Part shown: positions 26,185 to 33,498 of the stretch, piece by piece
How positions within the stretch are numbered: the stretch's first letter is position 1
How the letters are laid out: each line of letters opens with the position of its first letter
Assembly: GCF_003121295.1 (NCBI RefSeq)
Contig: NZ_PHNC01000029.1
Span: 248,001 to 312,000 of the forward strand
DNA length: 64,000 nucleotides
Direction of reading: 5' to 3'
Source of the DNA: Streptomyces orinoci
Lineage (GTDB): Bacteria; Actinomycetota; Actinomycetes; Streptomycetales; Streptomycetaceae
Notes under the pieces: generated by a model
Told to the model about the DNA's origin: nothing
What the model saw: the letters and a program-made list of their open reading frames with translations, nothing else
Databases searched by the model: none
Program-made: the position numbers and the translations under genes

Positions 26185-27621
26185 TCAACTCCTCGGCGGT
26201 TTCCCCGCCATATACAGCCAGGTACGGAAGAAGTCCCCCAGCTCCTTCCCCGACTTCGCCTTGCAGAGCGCAAAGAACTCTCCCGCGTCCGCGTTGCCAT
26301 GGCGATGCCCGCTCACCCAGCTCCGCAGGATGTCGAAGAACACCCGGTCCCCCACGATCTCCCGCAACCGCTGGAGCATCATCGCGCTGCGCCCGTACAC
26401 CGGACGTCCGGATATCTGCTCCGCGTTCGGTGTGGCGGGCGGATAGGACCAGATGTCCTCGCCTGCCGGGCCCTTGCTCTCCGGGTCCTTGCCGTCGTAG
26501 TAGTCGTCGAAAGTCTGCCGCACCGTGCGGCCGCCCTGCTTCTCCTCCCACATCCACTCCGCGTACTGGGCGAAGGCCTCGTTGAGCCACATATCACGCC
26601 AGTCGCGCGGGGTGACCGAGTTGCCGAACCACTGGTGGGCCATCTCATGCACCACCAGTTTGTCGGAGGGCGGCTCCTGGTAATAGGGCTTGGTCTGGGT
26701 CTCCAGGGCGTAGTGCACCTCGGAATTGCGGTCGATTACCGCGCCCGCCGAGGCGAAGGGGTACGGGCCGAACAGCCCGGTCTCCCAGTCCAGTACCCGG
26801 GGCAGCAGTTGGCGCATTCGTCCGGCGGCCGCCTCCTCGCCGGGCACGGAGGCGATATAGAGCGGCAGCCGTCCGGCCCGGCCCCGGGTGACCTGGAACT
26901 CCCCCACCGCGACGCTGGCCACATAGCCGGCCATCGGTTCGCCGTTGTGCCAGACAAAGGTGGTCTTGCCGTCCTTGGTCTGCTGGTTGCGCAACTCCCC
27001 GTTGGCCACGGCGGTATAGCCCTTGGGCACGGTCACCGTGAAGTCATAGGCGGCCTTGTTGGAGGGGTGGTGGTTGCCGGGGAACCAGGCCATGGATCCT
27101 TCCGGTTCGCCCAGTCCGACCGCGCCATGCTCGGTCTCCACCCAGCCCTCGGTGGCGCCGTCCGCGTCCTGGACGGTCTGCGGAGTGCCCCGGTAGCTGA
27201 TCTCGGTGGTGAACCGGGCGCCCTTGGCCACCGGATGACGCGGCCGGACGGTGAGTTTGGTGCCCCGGCGGGAGGTATGGGCCGGTTTCCCCTCCACCCG
27301 GGTGTCCCTCAGCCGCATCCCCTTGAAGTCCAGGCTGAAGGCGCTGAGATCCTGGGTGGCCCGGGCGGTGATCACGGCCTTGCCCGCCAGCAGATTGCCC
27401 TCCGGCCGGTAGTCCAGGGTCAGCCCGTAGTGTTCAACCCGGTAGCCCCCATTGCCCAGTCGGGGAAAAACGCTGTCCCCCGCACTCTGCGCTCCGGGGC
27501 GCCCCTGACCTCCGTCGGCGCCGGCGCAGGCCGTGACGAACACCAGGGTCAGGGGTATCGCGCACCGCGACAGCCTGCGGGGAAGCGCCCGTTGTGCCGG
27601 TCTTCGGAGAGTGTCTGCCAT
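26185..27621 (-). CDS. M1-family zinc metallopeptidase, lipoprotein
   Basis: A 478-residue exported aminopeptidase-like enzyme. The N-terminal signal ends with the lipobox VTAC near residue 33. An M1-type beta-domain follows. The catalytic site is HEMAHQWFGN (around residue 324) with the downstream glutamate in WLNEAFAQYAEW. The exopeptidase loop is represented by GAVGLGEPEGSMAWFP near 155, in a form typical of the actinobacterial short M1 peptidases. Its C-terminus lacks the long helical domain of classical aminopeptidase N. Likely membrane-anchored on the outside. Confidence 0.9.
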   Translation of the reverse strand: MADTLRRPAQRALPRRLSRCAIPLTLVFVTACAGADGGQGRPGAQSAGDSVFPRLGNGGYRVEHYGLTLDYRPEGNLLAGKAVITARATQDLSAFSLDFKGMRLRDTRVEGKPAHTSRRGTKLTVRPRHPVAKGARFTTEISYRGTPQTVQDADGATEGWVETEHGAVGLGEPEGSMAWFPGNHHPSNKAAYDFTVTVPKGYTAVANGELRNQQTKDGKTTFVWHNGEPMAGYVASVAVGEFQVTRGRAGRLPLYIASVPGEEAAAGRMRQLLPRVLDWETGLFGPYPFASAGAVIDRNSEVHYALETQTKPYYQEPPSDKLVVHEMAHQWFGNSVTPRDWRDMWLNEAFAQYAEWMWEEKQGGRTVRQTFDDYYDGKDPESKGPAGEDIWSYPPATPNAEQISGRPVYGRSAMMLQRLREIVGDRVFFDILRSWVSGHRHGNADAGEFFALCKAKSGKELGDFFRTWLYMAGKPPRS

Positions 27622-27678
27622 GCCCGCGATGCTCTCATTGCCGACGAGCGCGACAACGTCCCATACCGGACGGCCGGT

Positions 27679-28233
27679 TCAGCCGCCCGAGTGGGTCAGC
27701 TCGCTCGAGGAGGGCGTCTTGTCCTTGACCTCGGCACCGGCGCTCTTGCCGGCGTCCTTCACCTTGTTGATGACGTCCTGGTAGTTGTTGACGTCGCCGT
27801 CCACGGAGTCACCGTTCTTCAGCTTGCCGGGCAGGCCCTTGAGCGACTCGATGCCGGCGGCGACGGGCGCCAGTGCCTTGGAGAGGGTGGGGTCGCCCTC
27901 GGCGTTCTTCTTGGCGGCCTTGAGCCGGTTGTAGGTGAAGGTGCCGGCCAGGGCCGCCTTGGCCAGGGCCTTGACCCGGCCCTTCTCGCCCTTCTTGAAG
28001 GCGCCTTCCTTGTAGGGCTTGACGATCCATTTGTAGGTGGCGCCCGCGGCGAGCCCGGCGTTGGCGACAAACCGGGTCTTGGCGAACTTCTGCTTCTCCG
28101 CCGAGGTGGTGGGCGAGGCCTCGCTCTTGCTCTCCTTCTTGCCGCCGCCACCGCAGGCGGGGGCGACCAGGAGCAGGCTGCAGACCAGGGGCAGCGCTAC
28201 GGCGGTACGGCGAACGCGGGCGCGACTGGACAC
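27679..28233 (-). CDS. Hypothetical lipoprotein
   Basis: A 184-residue protein with a lipoprotein signal (ALPLVCSLLLVAPAC, lipobox near residue 24), then Lys/Ser-rich and a helical region (AKTRFVANAGLAAGATYKWIVKPYKEGAF). The rest is helical with many Lys and Ala. The GTG at 28233 is chosen because GGAGG lies 5 bases upstream. It shows no enzyme motif. Because of GC-rich read-through, the longer frame beginning at 28281 is less likely. Conserved in Streptomyces but unassigned. Confidence 0.7.
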   Translation of the reverse strand: MSSRARVRRTAVALPLVCSLLLVAPACGGGGKKESKSEASPTTSAEKQKFAKTRFVANAGLAAGATYKWIVKPYKEGAFKKGEKGRVKALAKAALAGTFTYNRLKAAKKNAEGDPTLSKALAPVAAGIESLKGLPGKLKNGDSVDGDVNNYQDVINKVKDAGKSAGAEVKDKTPSSSELTHSGG

Positions 28234-28356
28234 GGTGGCCTCCGACGGCGCTTGGGGACAGTCCCGACAAGGCTTACCCAAAGCGGCGCTTCCCGCACTC
28301 CGGACCGTACCGTTCGGGCGACGCCCTCGTTCATGGGTCCGGCCCCGCCCGGCAGG

Positions 28357-29439
28357 CTATCCGCAGCAGTCGGGCTCCAGCCCCGTCGGCAGTCCCTCGC
28401 CGCCGAACACCGCCATGGTCGCCTCGTCACCGCCCAGCGCGGCCACCGCCAGCAGCAGGGCGCCCGCGGTCCAGCTGGTCTGCTCCTCCGGCCAGACCGC
28501 CTGGTCCGCGAAGACATAGCCGGTCCAGTACATGCCGTTGTCCGCCCGCAGATGGCCGATCCAGCGCAGGATCTCCACCGCGCGGTCGGACTCGCCCATC
28601 ACCCAGAGCGCCAGGGCCAGTTCACAGCTCTCGCCACCGGTGACCCAGGGATTGGGCACCACACAGCGCACCCCCAGGCCCGGCACCACAAAGCGGTCCC
28701 AGTCCGCCTCGATGCGCCGCTTGGCGGCCTCGCCGGTGAGCGCGCCGGCCAGCACCGGGTAGTACCAGTCCATGGAGTAGCGGCTCTTGTCCAGGAAGCG
28801 CTCGGGGTGGTGGCGTATCGCATGGCCCAGCAGGCCCACCGCCAACTCCCAGTCGGGCTGCGGCTCTTCGCGGTGTTCGGCGATGGCCAGCGCGCAGCGC
28901 AGCGCCTGGTAAATGGAGGAGCATCCGGTGAGCAGGGCCTCGGGCACCGCCCGGCCGTCCGGCTCGCGCTTCCAGCCGATCTGCCCGCCGGGCTGCTGGA
29001 GGCCGAGGACGAACTCCATGGCCGCGTAGACCACCGGCCACATCCGGTCCAGGAAGGCGTCGTCGCCGGTGGCCAGGTAGTGGTGCCAGACGCCGACCGC
29101 CACATAGGCGGTGAAGTTGGTCTCCCGGCCGCGGTCGGTGACCTCCTCGGCGGCGCCGTCGGCATAGGCCGCGTACCAGGAGCCGTCGGCGTTCTGGTGC
29201 TCGGCCAGCCAGCGGTAGGCGGCCTCGGCGCGGCCGTGCTCACCGGCCGCGTCCAGCGCCATGGCGGCCTCGACATGGTCCCAGGGGTCGAGGTGGTGGC
29301 CGCGGAACCACGGTATGGCCCCGTCCTCGCGCTGGACGGCGGCTATCCCGGCGACGGTCTCGGCGGCCTCTTCGACCGTGAGCACTCCGGGCAGCACCAG
29401 GCGTTCGGTACGTCCCGGGCGGCGGCTGTAGGTGGTCAC
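28357..29439 (-). CDS. Prenyltransferase/squalene-oxidase-repeat (alpha/alpha barrel) protein
   Basis: A 360-residue protein with terpene-cyclase-like or glycosidase-like helical repeats (IAAVQREDGAIPWFRGHH, LAEHQNADGSWYAAY, LGLQQPGGQIGWKREPDG), similar to QW-type motifs. It lacks a clear DxDD acid motif, so a cyclase reaction is not established. The GTG start at 29439 overlaps the preceding methyltransferase stop (GTGA), indicating translational coupling. With the methyltransferase and glycosyltransferase it forms a three-gene operon opposite the KstR-like regulator. Confidence 0.78.
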   Translation of the reverse strand: MTTYSRRPGRTERLVLPGVLTVEEAAETVAGIAAVQREDGAIPWFRGHHLDPWDHVEAAMALDAAGEHGRAEAAYRWLAEHQNADGSWYAAYADGAAEEVTDRGRETNFTAYVAVGVWHHYLATGDDAFLDRMWPVVYAAMEFVLGLQQPGGQIGWKREPDGRAVPEALLTGCSSIYQALRCALAIAEHREEPQPDWELAVGLLGHAIRHHPERFLDKSRYSMDWYYPVLAGALTGEAAKRRIEADWDRFVVPGLGVRCVVPNPWVTGGESCELALALWVMGESDRAVEILRWIGHLRADNGMYWTGYVFADQAVWPEEQTSWTAGALLLAVAALGGDEATMAVFGGEGLPTGLEPDCCG

Positions 29440-30221
29440 GCGCGCCCCTCCGTGGTGGCGTGCGAGCCGGTTGCGGGCGCCCCGTCCTCGCCCAACGCGC
29501 CCTGGGGAGCGTGCGGCTTGGTGGCATAGGCGACAAAGCTCTTGCCGATCACCGGGTTGAGCGCCTGCTCGGCCAGCCGGGTGGCCAGGGGCTTTTTCAT
29601 GATGTCCCAGACCAGCAGCTTGTGGTACGCCCGCACCGGCAGCGCCTGGTCGTTGTCCACGCCGAAGGCGCACTTCAGCCACCAGTAGGGGCTGTGCAGA
29701 CCGTGTGCATGATGGGTGCCGTACGGCCGGAGCCCGGCCTCCCTCATCTTGCCGAGCAGTTCATCGGCCTTGTAGATGCGGATATGGCCGCCCTCGACCT
29801 CGTGGTACGCGTCGCTGAGCGCCCAGCAGATCTTCTCCGGGCCATAGCGGGGCACGGTGACGGCGATCCGGCCGCCGGGCCGCAGCACCCGGACCATCTC
29901 GGCGAGCACTCCCTTGTCATCGGGGATGTGCTCCATCACCTCCGAGATGATCACTACATCAAAGCTCTCGTCGGGGAAGGGCAGCGCCAGGGCGTCGCCC
30001 TCCATGGCGGTGGCGGTGGCACCGGCCGGGGCCTCACCGGCCTCCTTCATGGCGGCGAACCACTTGGCGACCTCGCGGATCTCCTCGGCGTTGCGGTCCA
30101 GCGCCACCACCCGGGCGCCGCGCCGGTAGCACTCGAAGGCATGCCGGCCGGCGCCGCAGCCCAGGTCGAGGACGCGGTCGCCGGGGGCGAGCGGGAAGCG
30201 GGAGAAGTCGACGGTCAGCAC
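29436..30221 (-). CDS. Class I SAM-dependent methyltransferase
   Basis: A 261-residue UbiE/Methyltransf_11-type enzyme. The motifs are VLDLGCGAGRHAFECYRRG (I), VVALDRNAEEI (II), FDVVIISEVMEHIP (IV) and LRPGGRIAVTVPRYGPE (VI). Its C-terminal half (HHAHGLHSPYWWLKCAFG) is specific to a group associated with glycosyltransferases. GTG start at 30221. Middle gene of the operon with the GT4 and cyclase-like genes; the acceptor is unknown but is likely a polyprenyl or glycolipid intermediate. Confidence 0.87.
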   Translation of the reverse strand: MLTVDFSRFPLAPGDRVLDLGCGAGRHAFECYRRGARVVALDRNAEEIREVAKWFAAMKEAGEAPAGATATAMEGDALALPFPDESFDVVIISEVMEHIPDDKGVLAEMVRVLRPGGRIAVTVPRYGPEKICWALSDAYHEVEGGHIRIYKADELLGKMREAGLRPYGTHHAHGLHSPYWWLKCAFGVDNDQALPVRAYHKLLVWDIMKKPLATRLAEQALNPVIGKSFVAYATKPHAPQGALGEDGAPATGSHATTEGRA

Positions 30222-30305
30222 GGTGTCTGCTTTCGTCCGGCGGAGCGGGTCGGTGGTGCGTGGTGGCCGGGTCTGCCCGGTGGGTCAGGTGAGCCCGCCC
30301 GGTGG

Positions 30306-31664
30306 TCAGACGGGTCTGCCGGGGCGGGCGGCGGTGCCCTCGCGCGCCCGGCGGGCCGCGGTCCAGCGGGCGAGGGAGGCCCGGTAGTGCTCGGCGGTGC
30401 CAATGGCCGCCTGCCGCCAGGTGAACCTCTCCAGCACCCGCTGCCGTCCGGCGGCGCCCAGCCGGCGGCGCAGTCCCCCGTCGTCCAGCAGCCGGCCGAG
30501 GGCGGCGGCCAGCGCGCCGGCGTCGCCCGGCGGCACGGCCAGGCAGGTCTCGCCGTCCGGGCCGGCCACCTCCGGGATGGCGCCGCCGGTGGTGGCGACC
30601 AGCGCGGTGCCGGTGGCCATGGCCTCGGCGGCGGGCAGCGAGAAGCCTTCGTAGAGCGAGGGCACACAGGCGACCTGGGCGCCACGCACCAGGTCCACCA
30701 GCTCGGCGTCGCTGATGCCCTTGACGAACTCGACCGCGCCCGCCAGCCCGAACCGTTCGATGGCCTGGGCCACCGGCCCGTCGTCGGCACGCTTGCCGAC
30801 CACCACCAGATGGGCGTCCGGGTGCTCGGTACGGACCTTGGCCAGCGCCTCTATCAGGTGGATCAGGCCCTTGAGCGGGACATCGGCGCTGGAGGTGGTG
30901 ACGATCCGGCCGGGGATCTCGGCTACGGCGGGGTCGGGGGCGAAGAGGTCGGTGTCGGCGCCGATGGGCACCACATGGATGCGCTCCGGGCGCACCCCCA
31001 GATGCTCGGTGATCTCCTGCCGGGAGGAGCCGGAGACGGTGAGCACCCGGGGCAGGCGGCGGGCGACCCGTTCCTGCATCCGGGTGAAGCCGTACCAGCG
31101 GCGGACGGACAGCCGGCGCCCGAGGTTGTCGGCGGCGTCCAGTTCCAGGCGCCGGTCCACGGTGACGGGGTGGTGAATGGTGGTCACCAGCGGGGCGCCC
31201 AGGTCGGCGAGCAGGCCATAGCCGAGGGTCTGGTTGTCGTGGACCACGTCGAAGTCACCGCGGCGGGCGGCCAGATGGCGCCGGGCGCGCAGCGAGAAGG
31301 TCAGCGGCTCGGGGAAGCCGCCGGTCCACATGGTGGCCACCTCCAGGGCGTCCACCCAGTCGCGGTACTCCTCGCGGCCCGGGGTGCGGAAGGGGTCGGG
31401 CTGCCGGTAGAGGTCCAGGCTGGGCAGCTCGGTGAGGGTGACCCCCTCGTCGAGCACCGGATAGGGCTGGGCGCCGATGACCTCCACCGAGTGCCCCAGA
31501 CGGGCCAGTTCCCGGGAGAGGTGGCGGACATAGACCCCTTGACCACCGCAGAACGGGTTGCCCTTGTAGGACAGCAGCGCGATGCGCAGCGGGCCGTCAC
31601 CGTCGGCGGCGGGCACCGCGCGGAGCGGTGGTGACCCGACTGCCCGGGCGGTCTCAGCGGTCAC
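30306..31664 (-). CDS. GT4-family glycosyltransferase
   Basis: A 452-residue GT-B glycosyltransferase. The N-terminal domain has the Gly-rich motif NPFCGGQGVYVRHLSRELARLGHSVEV-type. The C-terminal donor domain has VVGKRADDGPVAQAIERF and the EX7E region PSLYEGFSLPAAEAMATGTALVATTGG, typical of retaining GT4 enzymes. It leads the operon with methyltransferase and cyclase-like genes. It starts at GTG 31664, 54 bases downstream of a KstR-type box. Confidence 0.9.
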   Translation of the reverse strand: MTAETARAVGSPPLRAVPAADGDGPLRIALLSYKGNPFCGGQGVYVRHLSRELARLGHSVEVIGAQPYPVLDEGVTLTELPSLDLYRQPDPFRTPGREEYRDWVDALEVATMWTGGFPEPLTFSLRARRHLAARRGDFDVVHDNQTLGYGLLADLGAPLVTTIHHPVTVDRRLELDAADNLGRRLSVRRWYGFTRMQERVARRLPRVLTVSGSSRQEITEHLGVRPERIHVVPIGADTDLFAPDPAVAEIPGRIVTTSSADVPLKGLIHLIEALAKVRTEHPDAHLVVVGKRADDGPVAQAIERFGLAGAVEFVKGISDAELVDLVRGAQVACVPSLYEGFSLPAAEAMATGTALVATTGGAIPEVAGPDGETCLAVPPGDAGALAAALGRLLDDGGLRRRLGAAGRQRVLERFTWRQAAIGTAEHYRASLARWTAARRAREGTAARPGRPV

Positions 31665-31717
31665 TCGCGGCCCCCTTCTTCCTGCAGTTCAGCGGGAGCG
31701 TAACCGCTGCCTATACC

Positions 31718-31731
31718 TAGAACAAGTTCCA
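31718..31731. promoter_or_regulatory. KstR-type operator box 1
   Basis: TAGAACAAGTTCCA fits the mycobacterial KstR consensus TnnAACnnGTTnnA at every fixed position. It lies 54 bases upstream of the glycosyltransferase start, in the divergent region shared with the KstR-like gene. Confidence 0.7.
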
Positions 31732-31774
31732 ACTATCGCCGGGCCCGGCAACTGCCGACCATACCGGGCGGGTT

Positions 31775-31788
31775 CAGAACACGTTCCA
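31775..31788. promoter_or_regulatory. KstR-type operator box 2
   Basis: CAGAACACGTTCCA matches the KstR consensus except for C in place of the first T. It lies 90 bases upstream of the KstR-like gene start, so the regulator probably controls itself and the divergent operon. Confidence 0.65.
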
Positions 31789-31877
31789 GTGATTCGCGTC
31801 ACTGCGCGAAGCCCTGACATCATGCAGCGTGTCCGCCGCCGCAGCCGGTACGCACGGAACGGAACCCCCAGCCACAG

Positions 31878-32468
31878 ATGACCGCATCCCCCAAGCCGGC
31901 CGCCGCGCCGCTCACCGAGCGCCAGGAGGCCCGCCGCCGCCGCATTCTGGCCACCAGTGCCCAACTGGCCGGCCGGGGCGGCTTTGACGCGGTGCAGATG
32001 CGGGAGGTGGCGGAGTCCTCCGGGGTGGCGCTCGGCACCCTCTACCGCTACTTCCCCTCCAAGGTCCATCTGCTGGTGGCCACCATGCAGGACCAGTTGG
32101 AGCGGCTGCACGACACCCTGCGCAAACGGCCGCCCACCGGGGAGGATCCGGCCGCACGGGTCGCCGAGACGCTGATGCGCGCCTTCCGCGCCATGCAGCG
32201 CGAACCGCATCTGGCCGACGCCATGGTGCGCGCCCTGACCTTCGCCGACCGTTCGGTCAGCGCCGAGGTGGACACCGTCTCCCGGCTGACCACCGCGATC
32301 ATCCTGGACGCCATGGGGCTGACCGGCACCCCCACCCCCGAGCAGCTCTCGGCGGTCCGGGTGATCGAGCACACCTGGCACTCGGCCCTGGTCACCTGGC
32401 TGTCCGGGCGGGCCTCCATCGCCCAGGTGCGGGTGGACATCGAAACGGCCTGCCGGCTGATTTCCTGA
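31878..32468 (+). CDS. KstR-like TetR-family transcriptional regulator
   Basis: A 196-residue TetR protein whose sequence follows the mycobacterial KstR (sterol-catabolism repressor) pattern closely: GGFDAVQMREVAESSGVALG then TLYRYFPSKVHLLVATM in the DNA-binding domain. In the ligand domain are RAMQREPHLADAMVRALTFADRSVSAEVDTV and HTWHSALVTWLSGRAS. KstR recognises CoA thioesters of sterol degradation in mycobacteria. Two operator boxes matching its known motif lie in the intergenic region upstream. I infer a conserved regulator-operator pair; its ligand in Streptomyces is unknown. Confidence 0.85.
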   Translation: MTASPKPAAAPLTERQEARRRRILATSAQLAGRGGFDAVQMREVAESSGVALGTLYRYFPSKVHLLVATMQDQLERLHDTLRKRPPTGEDPAARVAETLMRAFRAMQREPHLADAMVRALTFADRSVSAEVDTVSRLTTAIILDAMGLTGTPTPEQLSAVRVIEHTWHSALVTWLSGRASIAQVRVDIETACRLIS

Positions 32469-32597
32469 GTCCTTTTCGCTCTTGCGTTTTCCCCGCCTGT
32501 CGTCAACTCCCGCAAGGTTCATGCCTCGCAGGTATGAAAGGAGCGGCCGGTGTTAAACGAACAAGGCTGTAGAAGTCCTGCGGGGAGGAACGGTTCG

Positions 32598-33206
32598 GTG
32601 ATCCAGGTTCTGCTGGTCCATGACACCCGGCTGCTGCGCACCGCGCTGGCGGCACTGCTGGAGAAGGAGCCCGGTATCGAGGTGACCACGGCCGGGTGGG
32701 GGGAGGTCGCCGGACTCGAGGGACGGCCCCAGGTGTGTGTGGTCGATATGGACTCCCCGGAAGCCGCCAAACCCCATGGCGTAAGGGAGCTGGCCCGGCG
32801 ATGTCCCGCCGGCGACGGACCGCACAGCGCACTGCTCGCCCTGGTCAGCCGGGGCCGTCCCGGCCCGCTGCGGCTGGCCTATGAGGCCCGTGCGCTGGGC
32901 TACCTGAGCAAGAACGCCGCCCCCGAGCACCTCATCGAGGGCATCCGCAAGGTGGCCTCGGGCGAGCGCTATATCGACGAATCCCTGGGCTTCGGCTTCC
33001 TCCAGGCCGCCGATATCCCGCTGACCACCCGGGAGCTGAACGTCCTCTCACTGGCCGCCGAGGGCGCCTCCATCGACGAGATCGCCTGCGGCCTGCACCT
33101 GGCCAACGGCACGGTACGCAACTATATGGCCGCCATCACCCGAAAAACCGGCGCCCGCAACAGAGTTGACGCCATACGTATCTCCCGCAGCGCCGGCTGG
33201 CTGTAA
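32598..33206 (+). CDS. LuxR-type response regulator of the lanthipeptide locus (AmfR/RamR-like)
   Basis: A 202-residue regulator with a receiver-like domain and a C-terminal LuxR helix-turn-helix (LTTRELNVLSLAAEGASIDE, LHLANGTVRNYMAAI). The receiver is atypical: LLVHDTRLL has His-Asp where Asp-Asp is usual, although the Asp of VVDMDSP and the Lys of YLSKNAAP remain. No partner kinase is adjacent, as is usual for AmfR/RamR orphans. I start at GTG 32598 (GGGGAGGA 8 bases upstream); GTG 32550 with AAAGGAG is a good alternative that adds 16 residues. It faces the precursor gene across a shared terminator. Confidence 0.82.
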   Translation: MIQVLLVHDTRLLRTALAALLEKEPGIEVTTAGWGEVAGLEGRPQVCVVDMDSPEAAKPHGVRELARRCPAGDGPHSALLALVSRGRPGPLRLAYEARALGYLSKNAAPEHLIEGIRKVASGERYIDESLGFGFLQAADIPLTTRELNVLSLAAEGASIDEIACGLHLANGTVRNYMAAITRKTGARNRVDAIRISRSAGWL

Positions 33207-33215
33207 ACAGGCGGA

Positions 33216-33241
33216 CGGGCCCTCCCCTGAGGGAGGGCCCG
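33216..33241. terminator. Bidirectional terminator
   Basis: CGGGCCCTCCC (33216-33226) pairs perfectly with GGGAGGGCCCG (33231-33241) around a CTGA loop and is followed by CTTT. It lies between the convergent response-regulator and lanthipeptide precursor genes. Confidence 0.85.
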
Positions 33242-33267
33242 CTTTACCGCTGTGACCGCTGCCTGGA

Positions 33268-33384
33268 TCAGATGCAGAGCAGCACGCTGACCTGGCTGAC
33301 ACAGGACAGCAGGCTGACCGTGCTCTCGTGGGCGGTGGTGCCCAGGTCCTCGGACTCCATGCTCTGCAGGTCGAGAAGCGCCAT
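33268..33384 (-). CDS. SapB/AmfS-family class III lanthipeptide precursor
   Basis: A 38-residue precursor peptide. The leader starts MALLDLQSMESEDLG, matching the SapB leader (xxLFDLQSME). The core carries two Ser-x2-Ser-x3-Cys motifs, STVSLLSC and SQVSVLLC, the substrate pattern for lanthionine or labionin ring formation by LanKC enzymes, and ends in Ile. SapB and AmfS are morphogenetic surfactants that help aerial hyphae rise. The ribosome binding site AAGGAA lies 8-9 bases upstream. The LanKC gene is the next gene upstream on the same strand. Length and motif spacing agree with the family. Confidence 0.93.
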   Translation of the reverse strand: MALLDLQSMESEDLGTTAHESTVSLLSCVSQVSVLLCI

Positions 33385-33498
33385 GATGGTTTCCTTTCTC
33401 ATGGGGACTGTTTGGTACTGCTGGGTACTGCTCATCACGGATCCGCGGTGCAGCGGAACCGGCTCATGGGGCCCGGTGCGTCCGGGCGTCGGGGGCGG

